The notes under the pieces: model-generated | Told to the model about the DNA's origin: nothing | Database searches by the model: none | The model's input: only the letters and a program-made list of their open reading frames with translations | Shown: piece by piece, positions 33,169 to 46,017 of the stretch | Numbering within the stretch: the first letter of the stretch is position 1 | Layout: each line of letters starts with the position of its first letter | Made by a program: the position numbers and the translations under genes | Assembly: GCA_947172415.1 (NCBI GenBank) | Contig: OX359191.1 | Span: 7,301,130-7,365,129, forward strand | DNA: 64,000 nucleotides | Direction of reading: 5' to 3' | Source: Chondrosia reniformis | Taxonomy: Eukaryota; Porifera; Demospongiae; Chondrillida; Chondrillidae

Positions 33169-34873
33169 ATGTACGCCGAACTCGAGGACTCTACCCAGAG
33201 AAATAAGCGTCCTCAGTCATTCAAGCTGGCTGCTGTAAAGCATGATCTCTATCATCCCAGGCTACCAACTCTAAGACGAATGGATATGGACTCGATTGGG
33301 CACAAATTACCTTCTGAGCACAGTAGATGCACAACACCATGTACTAGAGGTCAGTTTCGTTTTTAGTAAGCTATACAATACATGTGTACGTACAAGGATA
33401 AAATCAATTATGTATTGGTATTGTAGTACATACGTACCTATTCAATAGAGACTTATACAGCTGAACTGGTTCAATTCAATTTCAATTCAGTGTACTTATT
33501 TGGGCTATAGGAGGATACATTAGTCATTACCTATTAAAGGGATATATCCCGGTCTTGAAGGAACTAAAATATATATGTGTGCATAAGCACGGAATTAAAA
33601 AGGAGTTTATTGGAGATTAAATAGAGAAGACACTTTTACGTATGCAACTTGGAAATAGTGAAAATCTGGCACATTGTAAACTAAGCACTTAGTCAATGAA
33701 TTATAATGCAAATGATTATTTAATGCATAGTCCATTTAATGCTTACAGTAGATCGTTTGTGAATGGTTTTCTTGGAGGTATTTGGTGTAGAAATTGACAA
33801 CTGCATGTGTATATACATATGTATGTACATAACCAGTGTTAAATCATCACCTGAAAGATTTTCCTTTTACTTAGATCAGTTTGAGGAATGTAGAGGAGTG
33901 CCATATTCTTGGGGTAATTATGAGAGGAATAGAAGATTGCACTGTCTGGTAGGTTGGGTAGATCCATTGACCAAGTAATTATTCTGGACAATGAACTTTA
34001 ACCATGTGATTTGCTTTGTAGAACTACATCAGAAGTGATACTCAGTCTGCAGTGACAAACTCAAAGCCAATCCCTCTAAGGTACATACATATGTGTGATG
34101 GTCGGTCAGTACATACAGTTAAGTACTATATAGCTTGTACAGGGTGGTGCTATAGTCTATTCAATTAATTATTTCCGCTGTTTTGTTACAAGAGCTTTAG
34201 GAACTCTTTAAAAGAAGAGGTCAATCAAAAACACCATGGAGCCATCTTAACTGTTCAAATACTTTCATGACCTGTTATTAGGTGTTATTCACTTTTGAAA
34301 GGAGGCGTTCTGATTATGAAGGCTTAACTTTTATCAAACTAGTCACCAGTAATTGTAGATATTTACCCATCACAGGATTAATAAGGGACAAACTCAATTA
34401 AGCATTTTACTATTTATACATCCATAGCACCTACGTACATATCTACATACGTATGTGCATATGCATCTATACCTAATGGACATACTGTTATACATATTTG
34501 TAGCACTAGCAAGGCCTTATCTACCCATAGACAGAGATGGAACGAGACAAAGAGAAAGTTGGATGCTTTTGAGCAAGAAGGATCACTTCACGTGGATAAA
34601 CAAGAACTTCAAGTTTCTGATTACTTTCCAACTAGAGGAAGGCCTGGTTTGATGAAATCGTGGCAAGTACGTTTATAGATCTCTTTTTAGCAGATAAAAG
34701 TATTCGTAATAGAGAGCTGTTGAATTAGTACTTTATGAAGTAATTACCAGTTTCTGAACCTAGTGCTGCTTATCTTAATCCTGCTTATATATTGCATACA
34801 GGTGTTCTCCAGACATCATGCAAGTTTTACCAAGCCTCGACCTGTCACGGTTGCTGTATCTTCATTCTATTGA
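33169..34873 (+). CDS. Unidentified small protein, possible ciliary or sperm microtubule-inner-protein type
   Basis: Five exons: 33169-33349, an exon beginning near 33875 (DQFEECRGVPYSWGNYERNR), one at about 34021-34080 (NYIRSDTQSAVTNSKP), one at about 34503-34668 (STSKALSTHRQRWNETKRKL, then SLHVDKQELQVSDYFP), and a last exon ending at 34873 (FSRHHASFTKPRPVTVAVSS). All phases agree, giving about 180 residues. It lacks a signal peptide, membrane helix or known enzyme motif. The composition (short, Pro/Arg/Tyr/Trp-rich, extended, with motifs such as YHPRLPTLRRMD) resembles microtubule inner proteins like CFAP107, but I cannot name an orthologue. It starts about 153 bp from the divergent modular lysine-rich gene. 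Confidence 0.65.
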
Positions 34874-36139
34874 GATACCCTCTTGGGAACCTGCAGAAAC
34901 CACTTCTTATGTACCTATTTCTTACAAATTATTGTTTTGCTTTTAATATTTTGCTTACATGTAAATTACAAACTGAGTCTTTGAGACATTTGTTTACTTC
35001 ATTTAGATATATAGCACTTCAATTCATGTGTGTAAATACAAACAGAATATCAGACCAAATTACTTACTACATAGGAACTATGCAAGTTGCAGCATCCAAT
35101 TTCAAATTAATATTACATTGGACCTCTTCATGTATAACACACATGTCCTCGATACAAGGCTTTTCCAGAAGGAAGAATGACAGAGAATAGAAGATTCAGC
35201 TGGGTAGATGTCATCGACATGTATTGTTCTTCAACTTTTATATATGTCTGCCTACCAGAAGAGGACACTTCTGCATGAAATATGAGCATTTGGGGATGAT
35301 GCCATGCAAGAAGAAATTAAATAATACAGTTTTGCATATTAGATATTGGCCACCAAAGATATCACCACCAGGGGCTGATCATGAGTAAAGCTTCTATATA
35401 AAAGATAAAAGGTGAAAAATCATACAACAAAGTACATATAGGTCTCTTGTTTGTGGCCATTTGTCTGTCAAAAGCTTGCAGCTATCTTTCAATCTGATTG
35501 ACTGGAAACCCAAGTCTTGTGCTAAATGGTTCCGTGATCATGACTGAGTTAGATATTGGACCATGGTCACATTGATCACTCCTGTCTGAATGTCATGTAC
35601 ATATCAAAGTCATCTCCAGGCAGAAGATCAATCCCTAGTAGGTTACAATGCCTTGTGTATGTATCATGCATGCACAGCTAATATTTACTCTCTCTATATA
35701 TAGATATCTCTTCATAACAATACTAGTTAGCAAATCTTTCAAACTTTAATTTTCAAGCAATTATCTCTGTCTAGCATGTATTTTACAAATATCAGCTACT
35801 TCCTGTATATATTGAGGGTATATCTCACCACACAGCCACAATTCCAATCAACACTATAAACTGTATATATACAAGTGAATTGAAAACAAGTATGTAAATA
35901 TAGACTTATGTTTATTTACACATTTGCATTTATAATTCTATAGAGATTGATGGCTTAGAATTGCAATATAGTGTGCCTTCACACCTACTTCAGCTATCAA
36001 TATATGCAAGGTGTACCCAGACACAGAAATGATGTATATTTTAAATTTCAGTATGCCACTTCTGTATATGCATGGTTATATCCACAGTTATTTTCATAAT
36101 AGCCTTTGCACAGGCTTTGTGTAATTAACTCCCTTTTCA
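34874..36139. other. AT-rich gene-free stretch
   Basis: No supported gene. It contains an open but biased frame (to about 35190) downstream of the 34873 stop, which I regard as chance in the 3' region. Confidence 0.45.
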
Positions 36140-36905
36140 TATACTCAGGTCTCTGTTCACCATGTCCATTGAGGATGTTGGGCAGGATCCGCTTGCTATT
36201 GCCTCTAGGAGACAGTCCTAGGTTGGCGGGGTTGGCGCTGATAGATGGTGGCCCACCACTCCGGGATGCACAGCCTCTGTCCGGTTAGTCATACCCCTGA
36301 GGTCATCATTATTCAGGTCACACCAGCACAGAGGTGTTCCACCTGAAAGTCTCTTCCTTCCACTCAGTCTGGAGTTGCCTCTGGGGTAGGATGGGCTGGC
36401 ATCCTCCATACATGACCAAACCACTTCAACCTTCTCTGTTGCAACTGGTCTTCCACTGATAGCTCCCCAGTTTCTCCAGGATGGTAGTGTTCCGCATTCT
36501 GTCCCACAAGGGATGTCATGAAGGCATCTCATCTGGAATGTCTTTAGCTTCCTCAAATCATACAGACATCTGGTGAAGACATCTAAGCCTCTTGCCTTTG
36601 CTAAAAGTATTCAAGTTTAGAATGCTTCGACACATTCCATGTTTCAGCACCGTACAGTATACGTATAGGACAGGCATTATTAGGGTTTGGAGGGCACGAT
36701 ACTTTTGGTGTCCTTGCTTAGGTTGTACATGTCGGTTGTGGCTTCTGAACACTTTCCACATTTGGTAGATGGTTCCTACTTTTTACAGCCTCACTGTCAC
36801 TTCTTTCTCCACGTTATCATCTCGTCTCACTTCACTGCATGCCCACGATTCCACCTCTTCAGGGCTTGCCCATTAAGGGTGATGGGTGGTTGCTCACCAG
36901 CTACA
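36140..36905 (-). mobile_element. Decayed LINE reverse-transcriptase C-terminal fragment
   Basis: Minus-strand frames give pieces of the region after the RT domain of non-LTR elements: a GAETW-like block (VLKHGMCRSILN in one frame), then KLKTFQMRCLHDI, then a WRNWG..SV.DQ.QQRRLKWFGHVWRM-type block in shifted frames, then RKRLSGGTPLCWCDL. Frames change several times, so the copy is broken by at least two or three frameshifts and lacks its 5' part. It is GC-richer than its surroundings. It lies downstream of the Eph gene in the same orientation. Confidence 0.75.
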
Positions 36906-37141
36906 GGTTGCTGAGCTGTTCTCTGACTGCCATTAACTTGTATGTATAAATACATACCATTAGACACACACCATTTCAAATATTTTATTGTTAAATTTTA
37001 ATATTCTTACAAAAAATGTGTGTGCTAAATGAAGTAGGGACACAATTGCATTAGTTAAAGTTACAACAAATATACAGGACAAAGTTTTACTGCCAGCAGT
37101 ACAAAGAATTACACAGTTTTGGCTAAGTTGTGCATGAGTGC

Positions 37142-40100
37142 TTAAAATTGCTTGTGGACGCTGTTCATAATTTTATTACAGTGCCCGGCAACAGTTACAC
37201 CTAGTTCCTCCAATGTATCTTCAGATAGATCACAACAATCCTCCAAAGTTAGTCCAGCATTCTGAAAATTGGTCAGATACTGTTCCATCTTTAGCATGCT
37301 TAGCCATTCATGTATGCTCGAATACTCTAAAGGACCCTTTACGGTAGCTCTCTTTGGACGTGGTGGTTTTGTTCTGTAAACAAATTTCAATACAATTTTA
37401 CAGATCAAAGGCACAGACTTAGAGTCTAAGGACTCAAATTTCACAAGTACAATGACCAAGTGTTACGTACATACCTCCCTTCAAAATTGTTTTTGAGGAG
37501 ATCAACTAATTCTTCTTTGATTTCAGCAAACTTGGGCCTTTTTAAACTTTCTTTATCCCAACACTTGAGCATGACAAAATAGATTGCATCTGGACAACCC
37601 TACAGAAAGAGGAAAACCCTGTTAATAAAGAGATTAATCAGAAAACTCCTGGCACATAGTACCTGTGGGCTGGGTAGCCTATATCCCCTGTCCACTTCCC
37701 TGAGGACCTGCTGGTTGCCCCAATCAGCATATGGCTGAGCACCATAGCTCATAACTTCCCAAAGCAGAACTCCATAACTCCACACATCACTCTTCTCAGA
37801 GAACTTGCGATAATGAATAGCCTCGGGTGGAGTCCATCTAACAGGAATTTTACCTCCCTAACAGACCAAGGATGTGGACATCAATTAAACAAATATTACA
37901 AGTTTATTTCATGTAACACTGTTTGTTTCCATTTACAAGTTCAATCCTGTTAGGTATTGGCTAATTATTGGTATTATCTAGCACTCATAAATATGTACAT
38001 ACATATATAATATAATAAATGAATTACTACTGAAACAGTTGTGGTTTATTATCACATCAACTATTTATGTGTCTGCTTTATCTACAGGTCTAGCAACATA
38101 CTGTTTTGACATTGTATACATTCTCCTCGGTTTCCCTGGAGAGTCCAAAGTCAGATACTTTACAAACTGAATTTTCATCAACAAGAATGTTTCGAGAAGC
38201 AAGGTCCTACATACATATACATACATATTGAACAGTACACACTGGTTGCACAATACCCTAGGTATGTATATATGTACATATATTGAACAGTACATACTTG
38301 TTGCACAATACCCTAGATATGTACATATGTACATATATTGAACAGTACATACTTGTTGCACAATAGATAACATACCCTATGTACAAATCCAATCTCTGCT
38401 AGATACTGCATCCCCGATGCTACACCTGTTGCCATCTGAACCAGTTTGGTAGTGCCTAGACGTCCATCATTCTTCTACAATTACAAGGCAGTAATTAGAA
38501 AATGGCCCATAACAGAATAAGACAAAATTAGGTATAATTTACACACTTTTAAGTAATTTTCCAGAGAACCATTTTCCATGTATTCCATGACTATCATAAT
38601 AGGCTCATGCCTTGAAATGACTCCATATAACTTAATCACATTAGCATTATCAAACTGTCCCATTATGGTAGCCTCGGTTAAGAAATCAGATCTTGCTTTA
38701 GAGGGTGAACCATTCTGAGGATAAAGAGTATTATTCATGTGATGATCATGTGATTGTCACATGACAATCCTTAATCTATATGAGGTAACCTTTAAAGTCT
38801 TCAAGGCAACTTTAATTGCCTTCTTTTGGTTCGGTTTGTACCACTCTCCTTGACACACATCTCCAAATTCACCTGAAAGAATCATGTGACAGTCACATGC
38901 TATCATGTCCACCTGTATAATCACACACATACCTCCACCAATCACTTTCTTTGCAACAATTTGATGAGGTGGGATTTCAGCGGCAAATATTTTAAGGGCA
39001 TCCTCAGTGCTGGCATAATTCCTTGGATCAACATAGTTGGCTTTCTTCTTTTCAGGCATTTTAACACCATTTCCATTAGCACCTGTACAAGGAAATAACA
39101 TAGTTGAGTCCTGACATTATCCCATAAAGTCAAACAGCGATGGGAGACAGATCACAGATGTTGAGTAACTGTGTTACGTACCTGTATTTCCTTTGAAGGC
39201 TCCCAGCTCAGCATTTTCCTCTAATGGTGTTGACTTGTAGTTGCTCCTGTTATAATGAAACAGAAATGAGATTCACCACCTTCTTGCATGGGAGAGGATA
39301 TTGAAAGAATATATATTGATAAAGCTTTAGTTTCAAATATCTTTACCACGCATTACTGTGAAATGAGAGAAACAGACCAAGTCACCATCATTCCTCACAG
39401 GTTTACTGAACACTGTGATTCCATTTAGTAAATAAAACTAACTTCAAAGGATTACTGTGAATTTTTTGCTTCATACTTTAGGTCAAAAATATTTATCACT
39501 TTTCATTCAAGAATAACTAAGGATAGCTTGACAAGAAACCTCTACATTTCCCTTTAGACAACAGACAGTTTCTTCCTAAACTTCAGACACTCCTAAACAG
39601 CCAATTAAACCAGCAAGCACCCAAATAGAGAACAATTTATTTGGTTCAAAGGGAAGGAGCTATACATGTATGATGTACATCTTCCTTCAGATGTGAGAGC
39701 TTAGGACAATCTAACGGAAACAACCTTGCAGTTTTATAAACTATGTTAGTGTCTAAGGTATGCACTATGTTTAAACACAGTGTATCAATTGGTAATTATA
39801 TAGGAGTTCAAAGGAATGTAACTAATTTAATTATGAGAAGTCACCTGAAACTTCATTTAATAAGCTTTAGTTATAATCATAACACCATGATGAAGTAGAA
39901 GGAGGAGAGGGAACGAGGAGAGGGAGGGAAGGAGGAGAGGGAGGGAAGGAGGAGAGGGAGGGAAGAGGTAGAGTGTATAGGAAAGGAGGAAGAGGCTAGA
40001 AGACAGGGAAATTATGATGAAATAATTGACAAAAAACTGTGGTCAGAAGATACCAAACAGATGCACATACATACCTCCTCTTGATACAGCGACACAAACA

Positions 40101-43100
40101 GCAACAAAAAATAATAATCAAAGCGAGCCCTCCAATTGCCATAACAGTGCCAAGTACAATAACGGCTATAGCCCAGGAGGGGAACAAGCTCACAATGACC
40201 TCCACTGGTTCACTGAAAGGACCGGGGCCATCATCAGACACAGCCTGCACCTGGAGGAGGAAAAGAAAAGCCTTCTATAATTCATAATCCACTATAAGCT
40301 GCTTACAATAAGAGGCATATACAATTTCCTAGGCGAATAGAAACCAGGTAGGTGTGGGCTGGACATGTATTATGTCTGTGACCCATACCAAGTGCTAGAA
40401 TCATGTCTATTGCAGTGCACCCAAACGTAGAAACTAAAAATTAAGATGATAAACACATGCATTAATATTCTACCTGTATAATATAGGTGCCAGCCTCAAG
40501 CTTTTCAAGGGAGTATGTCTTCTGGGAGGAATCTACTGTTATGTACGAGGCACTGTCAATACCATCTCCTTTCTTGTAGAAACGAATGTTGTATCTCAGA
40601 ATTACACCGTTTGGCATCTCTGGCGGGAGGAGGGTGATGGTGATGGAGCCAGAAAACTGGGCACTCTGAACCCCTGGGGGAGGTGCTGGGCCAGGAACTG
40701 AACACAAGTGAGACAATGTATAGATTGAATTTAGACTAACAAATACATACTTCTAAATTTAATTAATTAGATATTTAAATTAATTAGTAATCTAGAAAAC
40801 GATCATGTTGTCACCATCAGCTACCATATACGTACATATATGTACGGTATGTTATACATTATGCAGTTTCATTGAAAACAATATCTATAAAACCATTATA
40901 ACCATTAGTTTGAATTAGTCACCAGTATTAGAATAATTCACATACGTATATATATATGTAACGTATGTACATTTTCTGTTAAACACACACGTTATATGAC
41001 TTACCATCTGATAATGTAAATGCCATAACTGTCTCAGACCTGTTTCCAACCAACCCATCAGGTATACCATCAGTGGCACTACTATCAGTGACCACTTGAA
41101 TCTCATAATTCATGTAAGGAGAAAGGCCAGTTAATGTGTACACTACAGAGTTGTTGGGCGATGAATGGTTGACCGTGCCACCGAGGGCCCACTGGAGATC
41201 TGTACTGGTCTTGTACCTGATGGAGTAAAACAGAGTTTCTCTAGTCCCGAAATCACGTGGGGAATACCAGGAGAGTGTAACAAAGGTTGTGTTGCGGCCA
41301 ACAACAGTCACATTCCTTGGAGAGGAAGGGGGCACTAAATAGAATACAAGGAAACAAATAATATTTTGTTGTACAAGTGAAAGTGCAAGTGTTTAACCAT
41401 GTGAACCCGAGACGAAAGGCATCCCATTTGAAGAAGAAGTACTCATTCTCATTCATAGTGTATCTGGCTTCCTAATCAGTTTACAAAGGCCAATTCAACA
41501 TGAAGAAACCTACAAAATGTCTGTTTACTAATAAAGGGCATTAACAACCAACAATCTGAAGTCTCAATTCAAGACACACCTGTTATTCACTACATAGAAC
41601 TGACTACACAAGCCCACCACACTAAATATACCAGTTCTGTAAGGGAGGGCATGAACTCACATGCACAGGGTAGTCCAGCAGACTCCATCCGTCCTCTGTA
41701 GTATCCTGGATCACATGTGCACTGCGAAGATCCATCAACTGCTATAGAACTGAAGTTTGGACATGGACTGCATGGAACACTTTTGAATCCTTCTTTGAAT
41801 TCACCTGACCTGCAAACTGGAATGGACAAAGGCATTTTAGTACCTAGCAACCCTCACTGTCTGTTGTGCACAAACATATGAATAATCTAATACACCATTC
41901 TTCAACATGCTACATCTAATTTAGAGTAAAGGCCTATAGGGAACTAAACCTAGTGAGAGCTTTGGGTGAGGATAAAAGAGTTTTCTCCTCCTACTTTTCT
42001 TCTTCTCCACTGGGCTATATGTATACGTATATATAATACACCATTTATGTGAACAACACAAATGGATTAAGCTAAACAATCCCATTGGTCAACCACTACA
42101 AAGAAGGATTATACATGATATGATTTCATAATTACAGATAATAAATGTAATATTATAAATTTGGTGTATTAATTCAAGCATGGTAAAAAACAATACCCAA
42201 TATGCACTCATGGGAGAGACAAACTTCCTGTTTAAGCTAATACTGGCTCGCTTGGATTACCACAGGCCAAAAATAGATGACTTACTACTTCTAAGGATTA
42301 AAAACTAAGGACCCATCCATACTCAATTACATCATTCTTGTGTTGCTATGTATACGTATTTGTCAGGCTTTACACATTCAATAAGACTTATTCTTTTAAC
42401 AATATACTGTACACAAGTAAAGGTATGTAGACACCTTTAAATGGCTCTTTTGGAGGAGAAAAGAGTAGTCAATAAAATTGAATCCTGTAAAGAGTGACAT
42501 TCTTTGATAAACAGATTTGTAGGAGGATAGTGGATTTAAGAGATGTAGTCGGTACTTTAAAGTGATTATGTAATCAAGAGTCAAATGTAGCCATCACAAG
42601 TATTATATATCATATCTCATACTCAGGTTTACTACAGTATAGCTACAGTATAGTGAGGACCTCATACTCAGGTTTACTACAGTATAGCTACAGTATAGTG
42701 AGGACCTACCATAACATTGCTCGGTGGACACGTTGTACCCATATCCTGGGTCACAACCGCACACCTCCTCATGGGTTATGACCCCACCCCCCTCCAGTGA
42801 GGTGAATCTCCAGTATGCCTCCATTGGGCTGGATTGCAGACTACATGTGGCAATACCCTTGGCACCTCCTCCCAGTCTGTAAGTCGAGTTACCCAGGCAT
42901 TGTACAGAGCTCAGAGACACTGTGTCACCCTGGTAATGACTCTTTGTAAGATCCACCAGGCCAATCCGCCTTGGACACTTCCAGTAAAAGACTTGAATAC
43001 GGTGGATAGTAACGCACGCATCTTGGCTGCGGAATGCCACATACAAACCTTCCTTATTGTTAATCTTATTCTGGCCTATAGCTCCAAACGTAGTCGTAAC

Positions 43101-43774
43101 TGTATTGTCATCTCCAGTGTACTGAAAATCAGATCCAGTCCCTGACGACTTTATATTGCTTATTCTAGTTTGAATATTCTCTATTATCAGTTCTCCTTCA
43201 TTGGCTGGAATGATATATACCCGAAAGTTATTTGAGCAAACTAGAGATTGGTCGCAGAGAGTTAGTGTAAAGTTGACCATTAGGGTAGGATCTTTGTTGT
43301 CTACCGTCAGTCGAATGAACTGAGTCACAAACCAGTTGTCTTGACTGGTGTCAGCATTCGTTCCACCAAACTTACACTCGGTGGCGCCCACTCGACACGG
43401 AATGGTCGATACTTGCTGGCTCCACTATACAAAACAGTAGCAAGCACCAGTAATCATAGTGACAAAGTGACAAGTCTAACTAGATATACACTTCGGATTC
43501 AAGTACCACGAACCTCAGGGGATATACCGTCTGCATCGTATCTGTAAAAGATTGGCTGAAACGTTTCTTCGTTAGGACGCATTAGAGGACTAAATAAAGT
43601 GTAATAATTGTACGTATCCAAAAGGATATCTCTATCCTCCCCTTGGTCGACTGGAGGGAATTGTTGGTTGAATCTATTCGCACAGAAGTCGTGCTCATCT
43701 CCTGGCGCCGTACTGAAACTAGGCGAAAAGGTGGAAAACAGCAACACAGCTAGTAGTAAAGTAACTCCGGACAT
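37142..43774 (-). CDS. Eph-family receptor tyrosine kinase
   Basis: Order from Met 43774: signal peptide ([16 protein letters not shown]); ephrin-binding jellyroll domain (about 42850-43700; [25 protein letters not shown]); cysteine-rich EGF/GCC2-like part ([11 protein letters not shown] at about 42730; [20 protein letters not shown] at about 41700); two FN3 domains (about 41000-41335 and 40200-40700); membrane helix ([20 protein letters not shown]) followed by [11 protein letters not shown]; kinase (about 37500-39070) with glycine loop [30 protein letters not shown] and [19 protein letters not shown]; and a C-terminal SAM domain ([20 protein letters not shown]). Catalytic residues are intact. 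Animal Eph receptors bind ephrins at cell contacts; in this lineage the ligand is not shown. The SAM domain ends NSVHKQF, without the usual PDZ motif. Confidence 0.95.
38215..38370. repeat. About 62-bp tandem repeat in an Eph intron
   Basis: Three copies containing TATTGAACAGTACATACTTG and TTGCACAATACCCTA lie between the HRD-containing exon and the preceding exon. Confidence 0.88.
39895..39968. repeat. Purine-rich GGAGAGGGAGGGAA tandem repeat
   Basis: About four copies of a 17-bp AAGGAGGAGAGGGAGGG unit in an Eph intron next to the transmembrane exon. It is a homopurine tract. Confidence 0.88.
42617..42706. repeat. 44-bp direct duplication adjoining an Eph exon
   Basis: CATACTCAGGTTTACTACAG followed by TATAGCTACAGTATAGTGAGGACCT is present twice head to tail, immediately downstream of the splice donor of the cysteine-rich exon. 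Confidence 0.88.
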
Positions 43775-43960
43775 TGCGATTCCTCTCGAACACTTTTAAC
43801 ATAAACTGTCTTTACTTATAAAGAGCCTTGAAAAGTCGTTGGTTTATCAGGAATGCTAAGATATTGATATCATCCGCTTACGGAACTCTTACGCGGGGGG
43901 GTTTTCAAAAATGCGTTAAGTGGCGCTTTTACAACGTTGTCGATTATTGTCACTACAAAA

Positions 43961-46017
43961 ATGGCTCAACTCCAAAATAAGTCGCTGAAAACTAAGCCAA
44001 AATATAAGGTCATCATCATAGGCGAGCGTGGCGTCGGGAAGATGGCTGTCTTCAAGGCCATGAAGAAGTCAGAGTGCGACGGAGGCGTGGAGACGACTCT
44101 GCAGAAATCCATCAGCCTTAACAGAGGAGTGCGAATAACCACAACGAACTGTGCACCGGACAGCGTTACGAAAGATATACGATTACAAGATGGTACAGAG
44201 CTTAGAGTAAGTAGAATTGCACACGGCAAGAAGTTCTTGAAGTTAACTGGCTAGCTACTTTTTGATTACCTTTATTAGAGCTAGAAATATGTATTTTGAT
44301 TGTTATACGTAGGGGAGCATTTTAATGAGATTCATAGGGGAAAGTGAATGTGAAAGTATTTTCTATACGCCTAAGCCTATCTTGCAAATTAGAGGGATGT
44401 AAAGATGTCCTTTGTCACTTTCAAATTTAGCTTTATTGTATTCAGTTTACTTCTGACTGGATGATTGTGTTTAAATTCTACTCTTACAAGTTCAATTATT
44501 AAGTGTGTAATGGTTCGTTTCAGTCAAGTACTCTTAAATTTCACACTTCTTTGCAATTTGTTTTCCTTTCAATTTCCAAATATGGTTAGATCTACTGTAA
44601 GACTAGCCAATCAAATTTCCTTGATTTGTTACCATGGTTATTACAGACTGATCTCTATAGTAAAAAGCCTAAAGGAATGTTATGAATATGGTTTTGCTGA
44701 TGCCTTAGTCAGTGGTTGGAATTGAATAGCGCGGACACTTATTTTGAAAACCACACTTTTATATGGTCAGTTAGCGGCTAGTGGGGCTGTAAACTCCAGT
44801 GATTACGTATGATTTAATTGTTGTATGTGACCAATGCCTAGTCTCTCTTTACAATGTTCTCTTCAAGTACCTCTCACTGAAGTCAGCTCTGTAGTTGGCA
44901 GCATTTCTATTGGTCTGATCCCTGGTCCCTAGGGTATCTTCCTGAAGTGGACTTGGGAACCTCCAAATGACATAAGCCTATCTATTATGTATGTAGTTTC
45001 TAGTCTCCTGATTAACCTGCTAATGAGGATTTATATACATTAATAATTTTCCTACATGCTATACCTATTCTGTAATAAATTATAAAGCCTATACCTGGAG
45101 AGATTATTTATTTTATTTATTTGTTCGGTTTTTGCTAAACCCACATATTTCAAGAATTAGGACCTTTTGATGTCATCCTGTTCATCCGGCAAAGGTTTAG
45201 TTTTCTAAGCTTGATGCAACTCAGTCACGTATATATACATTAGACAGCCATTTGCTCATGTATAATGATTTAGTGGAGAGACATCATTCAGTCATTCAAG
45301 CAGTTCATTAATCACTTTATGTCAAAAGCATAGTATAAGACACTGTAATTAGAAATACATTTTTTATGCCTGCTGATAATAAGAAATGTCACCATCTTAC
45401 AGAGATTAAGTTATGTCATAACTATTTAGATATTCATTTATCTCTTTTAGCTTCAGATCCATACAATGGCTGAAAAGGACACTATGAATAGTATTCCAAC
45501 ATTCTTCTTCCGAGGAGCCCACTTTATAGTTTTTGTCTTTAGTTGCAAACATGAAAGCACATTTTCCCAGTTACCACAGTGGATAGAGTACGTTGAGAGT
45601 AAAATGGTTGGTCCACAAGGATCACACATTTACTGCCTGATTGGTACCAATGAAAAGGACTGTGAATATGATTCAAGACCGACCTTTGATAAAGTAGAGA
45701 TTACAGAAGAGAGAATTGAGCAATTTCGTTTGAATTTTTCCAACTACATTAACAAAGACATGGTATTTTTGGTTGATATGAAAACAAGCATACAAGGCAT
45801 TGAAGACATTTTATGGAAAATGGCTACTGCTACTGAAGAAATTAGAAAGCACCCTTCTCAAGGTATTCTGGCTGCTTTTGATCTCTCAGGGAATGAAGAA
45901 ACTAACCCTTCCATTAAATTTTCAGTTACCCTGTCAAATAAAGATAACTTACAATTGTCACCTGAACGTAGTCATGATCACATAGGACCAACGTCTAGGT
46001 GCTGTTCGAACACTTAA
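43961..46017 (+). CDS. Rab5-like small GTPase with degraded nucleotide-binding motifs
   Basis: Exons 43961-44206 and 45451-46017 join in phase 0 to 270 residues. KPKYKVIIIGERGVGKMAVF matches a Rab/Ras beta-1 and P-loop, but the Mg-binding Ser/Thr after GK is Met. The G3 DTAGQE motif is replaced by IHTMAEKD before an otherwise Rab-like FFFRGAHFIVFVFSC. The G4 site reads GTNEKD in place of GNKxD. The chain ends RCCSNT, nearly the CCSN prenylation tail of Rab5, with one extra residue. It is therefore probably a membrane-anchored Rab-fold protein that does not hydrolyse GTP normally. Met 43961 has a good context (AAAAATGG). The 1.24-kb intron is unusually long for this window. It is divergent from the Eph gene. 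Confidence 0.75.

Noticed and set aside
34792-35190. 132-residue plus-strand ORF after the 33169 gene
   Set aside because: It overlaps the terminal exon in another frame, is rich in Phe, Leu and Ile from AT-rich DNA, and matches nothing recognisable.
44465-44725. 86-residue ORF in the intron of the Rab-like gene as the missing DTAGQE exon
   Set aside because: It lacks any G-motif, has poor splice borders, and the flanking exons already join in phase 0 at a sensible point of the Rab fold.
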